Of a stretch of DNA of 64,000 bases, positions 8,355-19,559 are shown in pieces. Source of the stretch: Linum tenue (taxonomy: Eukaryota > Streptophyta > Magnoliopsida > Malpighiales > Linaceae); NCBI GenBank assembly GCA_946122785.1, contig CAMGYJ010000011.1:2914001-2978000 (forward strand), in the 5' to 3' direction. The translations under genes and the position numbers were made by a program. The notes under the pieces are model-generated. The model saw nothing but the letters and a program-made list of their open reading frames with translations. It did no database searches and was not told the origin of the DNA. Position 1 is the first letter of the stretch, and each line of letters opens with the position of its first letter.

Positions 8355-9667
8355 CATTTCCATCACATTTCCAACAATCTACCAATTGAATAGTTTTGAA
8401 ACTATCTTTAAGCATCAACAGTTCTATAAGATCGGGTATAAACTAAGGTGTCGCGAAGATTTGAACCTTAGCGTAGTGGTTACATTTCCAATTTCATAAG
8501 GGTAACTCGTAGTCTTGAACCTTATCTCAAACAGTGTAGCACACCGGATCTTTTGATTGAGATGTGTTCTCTTCTTAGCCCGTGCTTTTAGGCCCTGCAC
8601 GTTATCCTGTTTTAGTGAATGGTCTAGCAACTTTGTGCCTCTAAAGTTCCATAGGGAGCGGCCCCACTCTCACATTCACATAGGTGAGTCTATCAGAAGT
8701 ACACCCCAAAAAAAATACTTCACTCCACATAGACTATAGACCTCATTAAGAGTTTCTATTAACCCAATCTCTAGTCTTTGGGATTCATGCTTCACTATGC
8801 ATGAATTTTATCCAATATTACTCATGACTTGTTATTACCCATTGAAACCTTTTCTTGGGATCTCCAATCTATCGGATCGGGTTACCGTCACTTGTAATCC
8901 ATGGTTCAGTAGGCATATGTCTCATACCCTTGGCAGTATTTTGGACTTTCTCTCTCTAGGTAATCCTTTCATCAAAGGATCACCTAGATTCTGTTCATAT
9001 CTTATGCGATCCACCCTCACTGCTCCTATCGTTAGGAGTTCTCTTACAGTACTGTGCTTACGACGAATTTGTCATTTCTTTCCCTTGTAAAACCAGTTCT
9101 CAACTTTAGCAATAGCTGCGGTGCTATCACAATGGATCAATATCGGAGGGACCTGCCTTTCCCATAGGGGAATCTCTAACAACAATCCTCTCAACCAACT
9201 AGCTTCTTCACTAGTTGTTGCTAGTGCTAATCATCTCTGATTCCATAGTTGATTGAGTTAGGATTGTTTTTTTCTTAGACTTCCAAGACAGGCTCTCCCA
9301 GCGATGTTGAAGACATACCCGCTGGTTGCTTTGGCGTCGTCTGATAGGGTATTCCAGTCCGCATCACTATACCCTTATAGTACAACAGGAAACCTTTGAT
9401 ACTTGAGGTATCTCATGACCCTCTCTATAGCATTCCAATGCTCTCTACTAGGATATCTATTAAACCTGCCAAGCAATCCCACGACATATGCAATGTCTGG
9501 TCTAAGTGTAATCCGCCGCATAGCGGAGACTACCAATGATGCTAGCATATTCAGATTATCTTACAATGTCTCTCGTGTTCTTGAATAGCTTCACTAGCAT
9601 CATACGGAGTACAAGCACGTTTACAGTCGAAATAGTTATATTTCTTCAAGATCTTCTCTATGTAGCT
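8355..9667 (-). mobile_element. Copia element E: LTR start, 3' noncoding and RNase H
   Basis: On the minus strand the RNase H coding end (8869) is followed by about 490 bp of 3' noncoding sequence and an LTR starting TGTTGGAAATGTG at 8376, which F interrupts at 8355. The upstream coding side is cut at 9667 by element C, whose TSD TAGCT flanks it. Confidence 0.8.
8869..9667 (-). pseudogene. Copia RNase H region of element E
   Basis: The translated minus strand, with several breaks, reads typical copia RNase H landmarks in order. First comes a segment like HYIEKILKKYNYFDCKRACT next to the C insertion, then YSDADWNTLSDDAKATSGYV. Near the end it reads LGDPLMKGLPRE (family consensus LADPLTKGL), with a TAG stop at 8869-8871. 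It continues the RT at 17690-18496 across element C. Multiple frame interruptions show that it is dead. Confidence 0.75.
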
Positions 9668-11011
9668 TGATAGACCGATATTTACACATGTTTTCACCCC
9701 TTTTCTAAAGCCGTTTGTGATGAGGAATCTCGTGTTTTAAGCCGATTTCACGCTAGGTTGTGTGTTTATGTCATATTTCAGGTCCCGGCGTTGGAATCGA
9801 GGCGGCGAAACAAGTTCTGGGTCGAAAGGAGCGAAGTTGTGTCGAAGGCGGCTGATGCATGAAAATACCCGGCCATGACTGGAAATACCCGGCCGGGTAT
9901 TATTCATTTGGGCGCCCCGCGAGAAACAGAGGGGGGCCCGGGCAAAATGGCAAAAATCCCCGGTCGGGGATTATGGAGAGTGACCGGGGATTTTCCCTTA
10001 AGTGAAACGGCGAGTTTTGGAAATACCCGGTCGAAACCCAAAATACCCGACCGGGTATTTCGACCGGGTATCGCGACCAGGCAGCTGATAAAAGGAAGAA
10101 GAAGGCCAACATTGAAGGGTTCCGAGTTTTTGAGAGAGAAATCGATTCCTAGAGAGAGAAAGCGACGAACCAGAGTTCCCAAGTGCCATAGCTTGATCTT
10201 CATCACCATTGGAGCCCGGCTTGAGCTTGGAGAAGTGCCGATTAACCGTCCAGGAGCAGAAATCCAACTTCACAGTATGATTTGCGCGTATGAATCTGCT
10301 TTTGCTTCTTTCTCTATGGAGTAGTTCCCCCATTCATCTGGGTATGGGGAACCCTAGAATTGTATGCTAGGTCTGATTGTATGAACCCAAGTACAGGGTT
10401 TGTGAATTGATTATATTCGATTGAGGTTTGAATGATTGAATGACTTGAATCCTGATCAAATTCCTGTTGTTTCTGCTTTGACCTAGAATGAGAATATCTG
10501 CCTAGGTTGATAGAGTATCCTTAATCGAAGGTGGCGAATTGGTGACTTTAGTCGAGGAGCCAATTCGTTATTCTGTACCGAATTCCATTCGGTAGTGGAG
10601 GTTTGGTTCGTTAGGGCCTCAATCTGTTTACTCCGGTGGAGGTTAGTCGCCCGCTAGAGACTCAAATTGAGAGGGTGTGAAGATCTTTAGTCGAGACTTC
10701 AGGATAATTAAGAACCTTCCGCAGTATAACTTTCATGAAAACTGAACTTGGTAAATTGGAATCCGACTTAACTGCAGTCTAGGGGGAACCATATCCAGGT
10801 GACCTCTCTTAACCTGAAAACAACCGTTTAGTTGCTTTGCTTGCTTGTTAGTTTAGATCTTCACTAAAGTTTCATTGCTAGATAATACGAATTCACTGAG
10901 TAGTCATCACATCTAGGACTCGGGTTGACATTAAAACCCAAACCCGCTATACTACGCTTTAGGAAGTGGTTACACTTGGCCATTTTCTAGAGTGACAGTA
11001 GGAGTGAGTCA
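9668..11011 (+). repeat. 5' LTR of element C (type 1)
   Basis: It runs from TGATAGACC to GAGTCA, 1344 bp. Most of the positions differing from the 3' LTR appear derived here when D is used as outgroup (roughly 9 against 3, the rest undecided). Confidence 0.95.
9865..10096 (+). promoter_or_regulatory. Type 1 palindrome cassette and TATA-like box, C 5' LTR
   Basis: AATACCCGG/CCGGGTATT and AATCCCCG/CGGGGATT arms recur four or more times. The last palindrome is followed within about 40 bp by CTGATAAAAGG (TATA-like), then a GA-rich leader. The promoter role is inferred from this order. Confidence 0.6.
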
Positions 11012-11017
11012 AGTTTT

Positions 11018-11035
11018 TGGCGCCGTTGCCGGGGA
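11018..11035 (+). other. Primer binding site, tRNA-Asp
   Basis: TGGCGCCGTTGCCGGGGA, 6 bp after the LTR, is complementary to the 3' end of plant tRNA-Asp(GUC). This primer use is typical of Athila-type elements. Confidence 0.92.
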
Positions 11036-11158
11036 CGGCTAGGTTGTTGAAGAAAAGTGATTTCTGTTACTTTAGCATTTTCATTTTCGCATTGGTTGTT
11101 TGTTTCTCCCACTTGTGCCTTCACGGGTTTGCATTGCTTGATTGTGTGCAGATAGTGC

Positions 11159-13992
11159 ATGACCCATAGCCAGTCGGGAGGTTTACTGCCGTTGGATCCA
11201 GAGATTGAACGCACCAGCCGCCAACTTAGGAGACAACAGCGAGCTAGACTGGCTACGGAAGAGCGCAGAGACGGCCAATTGAGTAGCGAGTCCGAGGACG
11301 AGTACGAGATGGAAGGCGACCACAACCCACCTCCTGGGAACCAGTTCCTGGGGAACGACCCCAATCCCCAGGCAGCTGGGGTCCAACATCCACCACCACC
11401 GGGTCCCACCTTGGAGTACTACTACACTCCGCGGATTGCTGACATCCGCCCGGTCATCCTCTATCCGCCCATTCCAGCAAACAACTTCGAGATCAAGCCA
11501 TGCTGGATTCAACTCATTACATCCTCTATCCAGTTCCATGGCTTGAAGGATGAGGAGGCCCGGGTGCATCTTTCCCGTTTTCTGCAGCTGACGAACAGGT
11601 TCAAGCTGAACGGTATCCCGGATGACGCAATCCGCCTTCACCTCTTCCCCCATTCTCTGGCGGGGAATGCTAAGAGGTGGTTGGAGACCCAGCCCCCATT
11701 GTCCATCACTTCTTGGGACGATCTGGCAGATAAGTTCGTGCACAGGTACTATCCGGCATCGAAGACCACAGAGATTCAGCGGGAGATCACTCACTTCCGC
11801 CAAGAGCCAGATGAGTCACTTCGTGATGCATGGGAGCGGTACATGGGATATTTCTGGCAGTGCCCCCATCATGGCTTCAGTGATGCTTTCACAGTGGGGA
11901 ACTTCTACAGTGCCCTCACCCCAGACAGCCAGAGGGTGATCGAGTCTCTATGCCCAGGAGGGGATATTCTCACTAAGACTCCACCAGAGCTGAACCAGAT
12001 GATCAGTAACTTGGCTGCCATTCCTGGGGGCAGAGCAGCAGAGGCAGACATTCCCGGGACCGTGGTGTGCATGCTATGGAGGCCAGGTCCGGGTTAGAGC
12101 AGCAGGTGGCTGAGTTGGTGCAGACATTGAAGCAGCCCAACAGTCTCCTTCCGGGCCGAGGTGTAGCTACACCTCCAGTAGCTCAGTGTTAGTGGTGTGA
12201 GAGCCCGAATCATCGGGTGGAGGACTGTCAGGCTATGAGGGAGTCCTCTACTCCCCAAGAACAGGTGGACTTCATCGCAAATGCTCGACGCCTGGACCCA
12301 TACAGCAATACCTACAATGAGGGATGGCGCCAGCATCCCAACTTTGCCTGGAGTAGCAACACCAACAAACCACCTGGTTTTCCAGCACCAGCAGGTGGTT
12401 TTCAGCAGAGGCAGCCCTTCCAGGCTAGGCAGGGGCCACCACCACAGCAGCAGCCCTACCAGCCTAGGCAGGGGCAGCCATTTCAGCAGCCCCAGCGACA
12501 GTATGCCGAGCCAGCAGCAGCCCCAGCTCCCGATAACCAGATGACCGATCAGAAGAATATTTTCGCGTTATTCATGACCACCAGCCAGGCGAATTTCACG
12601 AGGGTGGACTAGAGCATAGCCTCTCTGGAGGCCGGACAGAGGAACCAGTGTGCTATTCTGCAAGATTTACAGCACCAAGTCGGTGCCCTAGCGCGCCAAC
12701 TTGCTGCCCGTGCCCCGGGGACTCTACCTGCCACCACCATCCCCAATCCACGGGAGCCGCACGAGCAGCTGGATGCCATCTTCACCAGGAGCGGCGGGCC
12801 CACATCGGCTGATCCTGCCCCGACCAGGCAGGAGGAACCACTACCGGGTTCAGCACTTCCAGCCGATGATGCAGAAGTGCGGGTGGAGAAGGAAGCCCCT
12901 GCTCCCAAGCCACAATCAGTGGTTAAGGAGCACGTACCCCAGCTTCCCTTCCCCACTCGCCTACACAAAGACAAGCTGGAGACTGAGTTTGCCAAGTTTA
13001 TGGCAATGTTGAAGCAGCTCAACATCAGCGTACCATTTGTGGAGGCACTGTCGAAGATACCCAAGTACGCAAAGTTCATGAAAGATCTCCTCACCAACAA
13101 AAAGAAACTTGGGGATCTCTCGACAGTGCTGCTGAGCGAGGAATGTTCTGCTGTCCTGCAGAACAAGCTGCCCGAAAAGTGCAAGGACCCATGGAGTTTT
13201 ACTATCCCTCTTACTATTGGCAGCATGCATATAGGAAAGTCCATGGCGGACCTAGGCGCTAGCATTAATGTCATGCCATACAAATTGTTCAAGAAGCTAG
13301 ACCTAGGTGAACTTAGCCCTACTAGGATGAGCATTCAGCTAGCTGACCGTTCCGTTGTGCATCCTAGGGGTATCTTAGAGGATCTGCTTGTTAAAGTGGG
13401 TGCATTCACATATCCTGTTGATTTTGTTATTCTGGATATAAATGATGATGTGGATGTGCCTTTGATTTTAGGGAGACCATTTCTCGCCACCGCCAAGGCA
13501 CTTATTGCTGTGCATGATGGTAAACTGATCCTGCGTGCTGAGAATGAACAGACTACTTTTTCTGTGACTGATTTCGATCACTGTGCTATGATTGCTGTCA
13601 CACCTGTGCATGCCATTTCTGATCAGGTACACGAGCCTGTCGTGTATCCTTCTGCACCTCCCATTTTGCAGGACCCCCCTCTCACTCCTTCACCGTCGCT
13701 CCCTCCAGCCTCACCACCGAATAAGAAGCCCAAAGAGGAGTGGCTGCCGAAGCAGCAGGTTGCTAAGCCTGCACGGAAGAAGGGTGGAGACCACTACAAG
13801 CTGGTCCCGCCCCCTGCACCACGACCACCCTGGCCGTCCGGGTCCTCACTCGCCTGCATCTTGCCGGATGGCCAGGTCGAGCTGACCGATGATGGTGGTC
13901 GCATCCGTCGGGTGCATGGCCACAACCTGAAGATGTACCTCAAGAGCGACGTGGATCCACTCTTGGAGGCACCTGTTCCTGCACCTCCCTGA
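11159..13992 (+). pseudogene. Gag-protease polyprotein of element C, frameshifted
   Basis: The ATG at 11159 matches that of element D. The frame covers the plant retrotransposon gag domain (LAGNAKRWLETQPPLSITSW), a CCHC knuckle (CxxCESPNHRVEDC) and a retropepsin (MADLGASINVMPYKLFKKL, then ILGRPFLATAKALI). It ends in a proline-rich linker and a C-terminal tail (RRVHGHNLKMYLKSDVDPL). Breaks relative to D: a 7-bp deletion near 12018 shifts the frame, a TAG at about 12190 falls inside the zinc knuckle, and another TAG lies at 12610-12612. Intact family length would be about 934 residues. RT, RNase H and integrase are absent and the stop comes straight after the tail. The product would form particles and process gag, but this copy cannot. 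Confidence 0.9.
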
Positions 13993-14037
13993 GTATCCAC
14001 CATGGGCGTCCAGCTAAAAGACGGTAAAGAAGCGCTT

Positions 14038-14055
14038 GTGGGGAGGCAACCCCAC
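14038..14055 (+). other. Post-pol hairpin with AGGCAA loop (element C)
   Basis: GTGGGG pairs perfectly with CCCCAC around the loop AGGCAA, 46 bp after the gag-pro stop. Confidence 0.6.
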
Positions 14056-14331
14056 CACGGTTTGACTTTCTTTTTGTTTTTTGAGTCGGATTGTAAACCG
14101 GTTTGGTTTTGGTTTGTTTTCTTTTGTTTTGGATGAGATATTATTGGGCTGGCCATTGGACCTAACATATTGTGTTTGAGCTCTTCTATCACCCAGTGTG
14201 TGTCTTTTGTTGACTTTAGCTCTGTGCCTCGGACTGGTTCCCCTTCCAGTCCCCTGCTTTTGCCTGGTCTGCCTCCAAATCTCCGTTCCTAATCTCATTT
14301 CACGGTAACATCGTTCCCCTTCCCTCTGCTC

Positions 14332-14367
14332 CATTGAGGACATTGTCGCATTTAAGTGTGGGGGGGT
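14332..14367 (+). other. Internal hairpin plus polypurine-like tract (element C)
   Basis: CATTGAGGACATTG is a weaker version of the CATTG/CAATG hairpin. It is followed by TTTAAGTGTGGGGGGG, the internal copy of the polypurine-tract core, 1.55 kb upstream of the 3' LTR. Confidence 0.55.
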
Positions 14368-14396
14368 TCTTTGTATTAATTGGAACGTGTGTATGG

Positions 14397-14450
14397 GTGC
14401 TTGGAGCCTAGTCCTTTGTCCAAATCTCGAGATTTGAGGGCTCCAAGCAC
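14397..14450 (+). ncRNA. 54-nt two-stem structured element (element C)
   Basis: The outer stem GTGCTTGGAGCC / GGCTCCAAGCAC is a perfect 12 bp and the inner palindrome is AAATCTCGAGATTT (14422-14435). Relative to B, the G-U pair has become G-C and the inner stem has changed on both sides. The length is identical. Confidence 0.65.
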
Positions 14451-15041
14451 TGCTGTTTGCTTGATGATTGATCGTATTGGCACTGTGGATGTGATTAGTA
14501 GATTGAATGGCTTTTGACTTGATGCATGACAACTTGAGTGTGACTAAGACAGCCTATTACGATGACTGAGATGTGCAGTGGAGTTGTGTAGGGGGGTCAA
14601 TTTTTAACTGTTTGCTTACCAACTGCGACCTGCATTTGATCACTTGCTTTTGACAGTCATTTATGCATCTAGTTCAGGAAATCAGAATGTGAGATAGAGC
14701 ATATAGGCAGCCATGTGAGATTTGAGCCTGCTCGTTTCTTTCTTGTGCGATAGATTCCTCTTCCATGAAATGTAGCATTCACGTTGTCACTAGCCAAGAT
14801 GATGGAGGCATAGGATTAGCCCACGAGCAAACTGACTGTCCCGATGTGTCATATCCCCTAGTCAGCCCCTTTGAGCCGTGTGTCATCCTTTCTTCCGGTC
14901 TAAAACGAAAAATCACCCTTTGCATCTTGTAGAAGGTTCCATAGAGTGGTTTTTGCATGTTTTCTGCTGTTTCTGCTAAATGTAATGTGAGGGTTGGAGG
15001 TAGTGCTTAAAAGTTGGGCGTGTATTTGAAAAATGTGCAGA

Positions 15042-15122
15042 GGTGGTGGTTCTCTTAAATGATGAATGAAGAAAAAAATAAAGAAAAACAAAGAAAAATG
15101 AAGGCAAAAGAGAGCCACCACC
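15042..15122 (+). other. Stem with purine-rich loop (element C)
   Basis: GGTGGTGGTTCTCTT (15042-15056) pairs with AAGAGAGCCACCACC (15108-15122) over 15 positions with one wobble. The 51-nt loop is almost all A and G. The arms are unrelated in sequence to those of B and D, but the loop size and composition match. Confidence 0.6.
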
Positions 15123-15872
15123 AAAAATCTTAATAGTGCCCATTAAGTAGTATTTCCTAGCAGTCTGGCTTGGAGATGCTAACATTCGTATAACCTCCTT
15201 TGCTCTTGTGCCCTAAAGAATTTGATTAATGCAGAATAGCAGAACGGGAGATGCAGACGGAAGTTACTGGTTTGCTTGATTATGGTTTTGTCGGGTTTGG
15301 AAATGTGGAACCTTGTGCTATAATTGCCACCACCTAAAAGGCCTTTTCCCCATGTCCAAGACCCTAGCCAGTCATTTGAACCTGTGTCTAAGACCTCCGG
15401 ATTAGTTAGTGCTGACGCCCTTTTTGTGAACTCTAGCATTTAGAGGCTGCATTCATGGTGAAGAGACGTTAGGGATTGAGAGACTAAGCATGCGCATTTT
15501 TCGCATCAATTTGTCCTGACCCCACTGGTCGAGAGTGAGCGATTCATTTTCTCATTTTCTCTATACTCTTTACCCCGGTGAGGACCTAGATTGCTCGGTT
15601 TTAATTCTGATATCTTGAGCTTTGTGCATGAAGTGACTGTTTTGAACAAGTGATTGAGTCAAGTCTATGTTGGTTGGTGAACAGGAGAGAACTCTTCCTT
15701 GGATCGACTTAATTGCATTCGAATGTCGTCTGTGGTGGTTGTCTAGGTTGTCATTCGAGTTGCCATGTGTTGATGATCAAAAGCCAGTATGATCCACGTG
15801 TTTTGTGCCGATACGATTTGCCCTGAAGCCTGCTCGATTGAAACGTTTTGAGCTTACCTGGTGTCTGACTTG

Positions 15873-15913
15873 GTTTGCTTAGGGACAAGCAAACGGTTAA
15901 GTGTGGGGGAGTT
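15873..15913 (+). other. Terminal hairpin and polypurine tract of element C
   Basis: GTTTGCTTA / CAAGCAAAC (one weakened pair) is followed by AAGTGTGGGGGAG, abutting the 3' LTR at 15914. Confidence 0.85.
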
Positions 15914-17257
15914 TGATAGACCGATATTTACACATGTTTTCACCCCTTTTCTGAAGCCGTTTGTGATGAGGAATCTCGTGTTTTAAGCCGATTTCACGCT
16001 AGGTTGTGTGTTTATGTCATATTTCAGGTCCCGGCGTTGGAATCGAGGCAGCGAAACAAGTTCTGGGTCGAAAGGAGCGAAGTTGTGTCGAAGGCGGCTG
16101 ATGCATGAAAATACCCGGCCATGACTGGAAATACCCGGCCGGGTATTCTTCATTTGGGCGCCCCGCGAGAAACAGAGGGGGGCCCGGGCAAAATGGCAAA
16201 AATCCCCGGTCGGGGATTATGGAGAGTGACCGGGGATTTTCCCTTAAGTGAAACGGCGAGTTTTGGAAATACCCGGTCGAAACCCAAAATACCCGACCGG
16301 GTATTTCGACCGGGTATCGCGACCAGGCAGCTGATAAAAGGAAGAAGAAGGCCAACATTGAAGGGTTCCGAGTTTTTGAGAGAGAAATCGATTCCTAGAG
16401 AGAGAAAGCGACGAACCAGAGTTCCCAAGTGCCATAGCTTGATCTTCATCACCATTGGAGCCCGGCTTGAGCTTGGAAAAGTGCCGATTAACCGTCCAGG
16501 AGCAGAAATCCAACTTCACAGTATGATTTCCGCGTCTGAATCTGCTTTTGCTTCTTTCTCTATGGAGTAGTTCCCCCATTCATCTGGGTATGGGGAACCC
16601 TAGAATTGTATGCTAGGTCTGATTGTATGAACCCAAGTACAGGGTTTGTGAATTGATTATATTAGATTGAGGTTTGAATGATTGAATGACTTGAATCCTG
16701 ATCAAATTCCTGTTGTTTCTGCTTTGACCTATAATGAGAATATCTGCCTAGGTTGATAGAGTATCCTTAATCGAAGGTGGCGAATTGGTGACTTTAGTCG
16801 AGGAGCCAATTCGTTATTCTGTACCGAATTCCATTCGGTAGTGGAGGTTTGGTTCGTTAGGGCCTCAATCTGTTTACTCCGGTGGAGGTTAGTCGCCCGC
16901 TAGAGACTCAGATTGAGAGGGTCTGAAGATCTTTAGTCGAGACTTCAGGCTAATTAAGAACCTTCCGCAGTATAACTTTCATGAAAACTGAACTTGGTAA
17001 ATTGCAATCCGACTTAACTGCAGTCTAGGGGGAACCATATCCGGGTGACCTCTCTTAACCTGAAAACAACCGTTTAGTTGCTTTGCTTGCTTGTTAGTTT
17101 AGATCTTCACTAAAGTTTCATTGCTAGATAATACGAATTCACTGAGTAGTCATCACATCTAGGACCCGGGTTGACATTAAAACCCAAACCCGCTATACTA
17201 CGCTTTAGGAAGTGGTTACACTTGGCCATTTTCTAGAGTGACAGTAGGAGTGAGTCA
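15914..17257 (+). repeat. 3' LTR of element C (type 1)
   Basis: It is 1344 bp, the same length as the 5' copy, ends GAGTCA, and is followed by the target duplication TAGCT. Confidence 0.95.
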
Positions 17258-17323
17258 TAGCTAGATTGATCTAGAGAATAACCATTTGTTGTTCTAGTTA
17301 TCTGGATTCCAAGCATAAACTTA

Positions 17324-17653
17324 GGGGTCGTTTGGAAATTGTGATTCTTCAAATTGATGTATTAGGTCAATTAGTGTATTATCATTTGATGTATTGATTC
17401 AATGCATGTATTAGGAAAATACTTTGTTTGGAAGAGCAATGATGAAACAAAAAGTAGGGTAGACAATCCCTCATTAACAATCTCACCTTTTAGTAGAGAT
17501 TTATAATCATTCATTTTGAGTGATTGTAGGTGGGCCCAACAAAAAGGTAATGCATGCATTCTAACTCAAAGTGAACCAAAAAAACGACTTAATCTTATCA
17601 TTACATGTATTTGCTAAATACCTCACTTCAAATCTCAACCTCCAAACGACCCC
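17324..17653. mobile_element. Tourist-like MITE, copy 1
   Basis: The element is 330 bp with terminal inverted repeats GGGGTCGTTTGG and CCAAACGACCCC and a TTA duplication (17321-17323, 17654-17656). The TTA target and the termini fit the PIF/Harbinger group. It interrupts the RT gene of copia E. A second copy is at 38190-38523. Confidence 0.85.
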
Positions 17654-17689
17654 TTAGCTTCTTCCAGATCTTTCACCTCAAAGCTCTCT

Positions 17690-18496
17690 CAACATGGCTT
17701 TTGCTTCATTGACCACGTGGATATTTGGTACAAATATCAACGTGTCATCTACATACAAACATATGATAGTGCAAGTGTTATTCTCTGACTTGCAGTAACT
17801 ACACTTGTCACTTTCATTCACCTTAAAGCCATGTGAGAGAACGAGAGTGTCAAACTTCTCATGCCACTGTTTTGGAGCTTATTTCAAACCATATAATGAT
17901 TTGTCTAACTTACAGACTTTTGAGGCATGTTCAGGGATAACAAACCCTTCTGGATGTTCTATATAGATTTCTTCGTCCAGATCACCATTCAAAAAGGCAG
18001 TTTTAACATCCATTTGGTATACCATGATATTGTTCAATGCAACAAGAGCAATCATGACACGAATGGATGTTATTCTAGATACTGATGAATATGTATCCAA
18101 TAAATCTGTATTCTCCCTCTGCCTATAGCCTTTAATTACTAGGCAAGCTCGGAACATTTCGATTGCACCATCAGGTCTCTGTTTCTTTTTTAGAACCCAT
18201 TTATTACCTAAGAATTTGCAGACAGGAGGTAAGTCTGTTAGATGCCAAGTCTTATTAGTTTCAAACGAATCCATTTCATCTATAACGGCCTCATTCCAAA
18301 AATATGCATCTATGGAAGTTAATGCTTCCTGCAAACTTTTGGGATCTTGGAGGGTGTATACTATAGTAAAGTCATCACCAAAATCTTTGGAGATTCTAGC
18401 TCTTTTACTTCTTCCGAGTTCATTCGCAGATCCAACACCCCCATTAGTTCCGTTATCTCTAATGGCAGGAGGTACATTGCTCCCACTATTTCTCAT
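17690..18496 (-). pseudogene. Copia reverse transcriptase of element E
   Basis: The minus-strand frame contains copia RT landmarks: WVLKKKQRPDGAIEMFRACL, MVYQMDVKTAFLNGDLDEEI and KVCKLDKSLYGLK. A stop codon follows immediately at 17879-17881. The sequence continues in the same frame to QWHEKFDTLVLSHGF and the catalytic LYVDDT motif near 17740. It then runs into the MITE. RT copies element RNA to cDNA. At least one nonsense codon plus two insertions (MITE and element C) inactivate it. Confidence 0.87.
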
Positions 18497-18508
18497 TTTA
18501 AATGGAAA

Positions 18509-19479
18509 TCATGTCTCAAAGAAATCAACATCAATGGATTCTATTATGGTACGAGCATTCAAATCATAGAATCTATATGCATTACTATTGGCAGCATAGC
18601 CAACGAATACACAATCATATGCTCGACTAGCCAGCTTAATCCTCTTAGGATCCGAAATTCTTACGTAGGCCAAACAACCCCACGTTCTTAAATAGGACAT
18701 ATTAGGTGGCTTATTCTTCAAAATCCCATAGGGTGACTCTTTTATATTTGTTTTTGGAAGACGATTTAGCACATAGCAAACTTTCAACAAAATATCACCC
18801 CACCAAGAAGAAGCAGCTCCATAATTGACCATAATAGACACGACTAATTCTGTATACGTCCTATTTTCCGCTCAACTTTACCATTCATTTATGGTGAATA
18901 TGGTGTCGTGGTTTCATGAATGAGACCATGTGAGCTATAGAATTCCTTGAAGCGATTAGAGTCATACTCAGATCCTCTATCACTCCTAAGTCGTTTTATC
19001 TTTCGATTGCACTGATTTTCAAATTCAGCCACAAATCCCTTGAACATATCAAGGGCCTCAGTTTTGTTTTTCATCAAATAAACAAAGCAATAATTAAAGA
19101 AATCATCTATGGAAGTGATAAAGTATCTCTTGCCAGACCTAGTTAACGTCCCATCTAGTTCACAAATATCATAACGAATCAGATCTAGGGGTTCTGATTC
19201 TCTACTCACAGATTTATGGGGGGTTTTCGTTATCTTAACTTGGCTACAGAAATCACATTTATCAAATTCATTCATTGAGAGTTTAGGGATATCTCCTAAA
19301 TTTCTTAAATTCTTCATAATTTGTGTGTTCACATGACAAAGACGAGCATGCCAAACATTCAAATCACACACCATGTAAACTGAAGAATTCATCTTATTAA
19401 TTTCGACATTCAACTTGAACATCCCATTATATGCATATCCTTTTCCCACAAAACTCCCATTCTTAGTAAGGGTATACAA
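18509..19479 (-). pseudogene. Copia integrase of element E
   Basis: The minus-strand frame has the zinc-binding GAG-pre-integrase motif (WHARLCHVN, then CDFCSQ). The catalytic core follows with its first Asp in YDICELDG and second in LRSDRGSEY. After PYSP a stop replaces the expected residue before NGKVER. A second frame (18509-18841) gives the C-terminal part, NYGAASSWWGDILLKVCYVL and GCLAYVRISDPKR. The nonsense codon and frame change make it non-functional. It is cut upstream by element D. Confidence 0.87.
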
Positions 19480-19559
19480 GTCAGCTCAATAGCTTGATTA
19501 AACCCAACCTTATTAAGAAGATATTCTGAAACAAGATTCTTCCTTATCTCTGGAGTGTG

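Larger units (their letters stand above)
9668..17257 (+). mobile_element. Complete Athila-like Ty3 element C (gag-pro only)
   Basis: The element is 7590 bp with two 1344-bp LTRs, a tRNA-Asp primer site, a broken gag-pro frame, about 1.9 kb of 3' noncoding hairpin-rich DNA and a polypurine tract. A perfect TAGCT duplication flanks it (9663-9667 and 17258-17262). No RT, RNase H or integrase is encoded. The two LTRs differ at about 14 positions by eye (about 1 percent), so insertion was recent. It must have been mobilised by proteins from another element. Confidence 0.93.
17258..19559 (-). mobile_element. Copia element E, RT and integrase block
   Basis: The minus-strand pol segment lies between the insertions of C (ends 17257) and D (starts 19560). 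It is itself interrupted by a MITE at 17324-17653. Order on the minus strand is pre-integrase, integrase core, integrase C-terminus, then RT, as in Ty1/copia. Confidence 0.88.
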
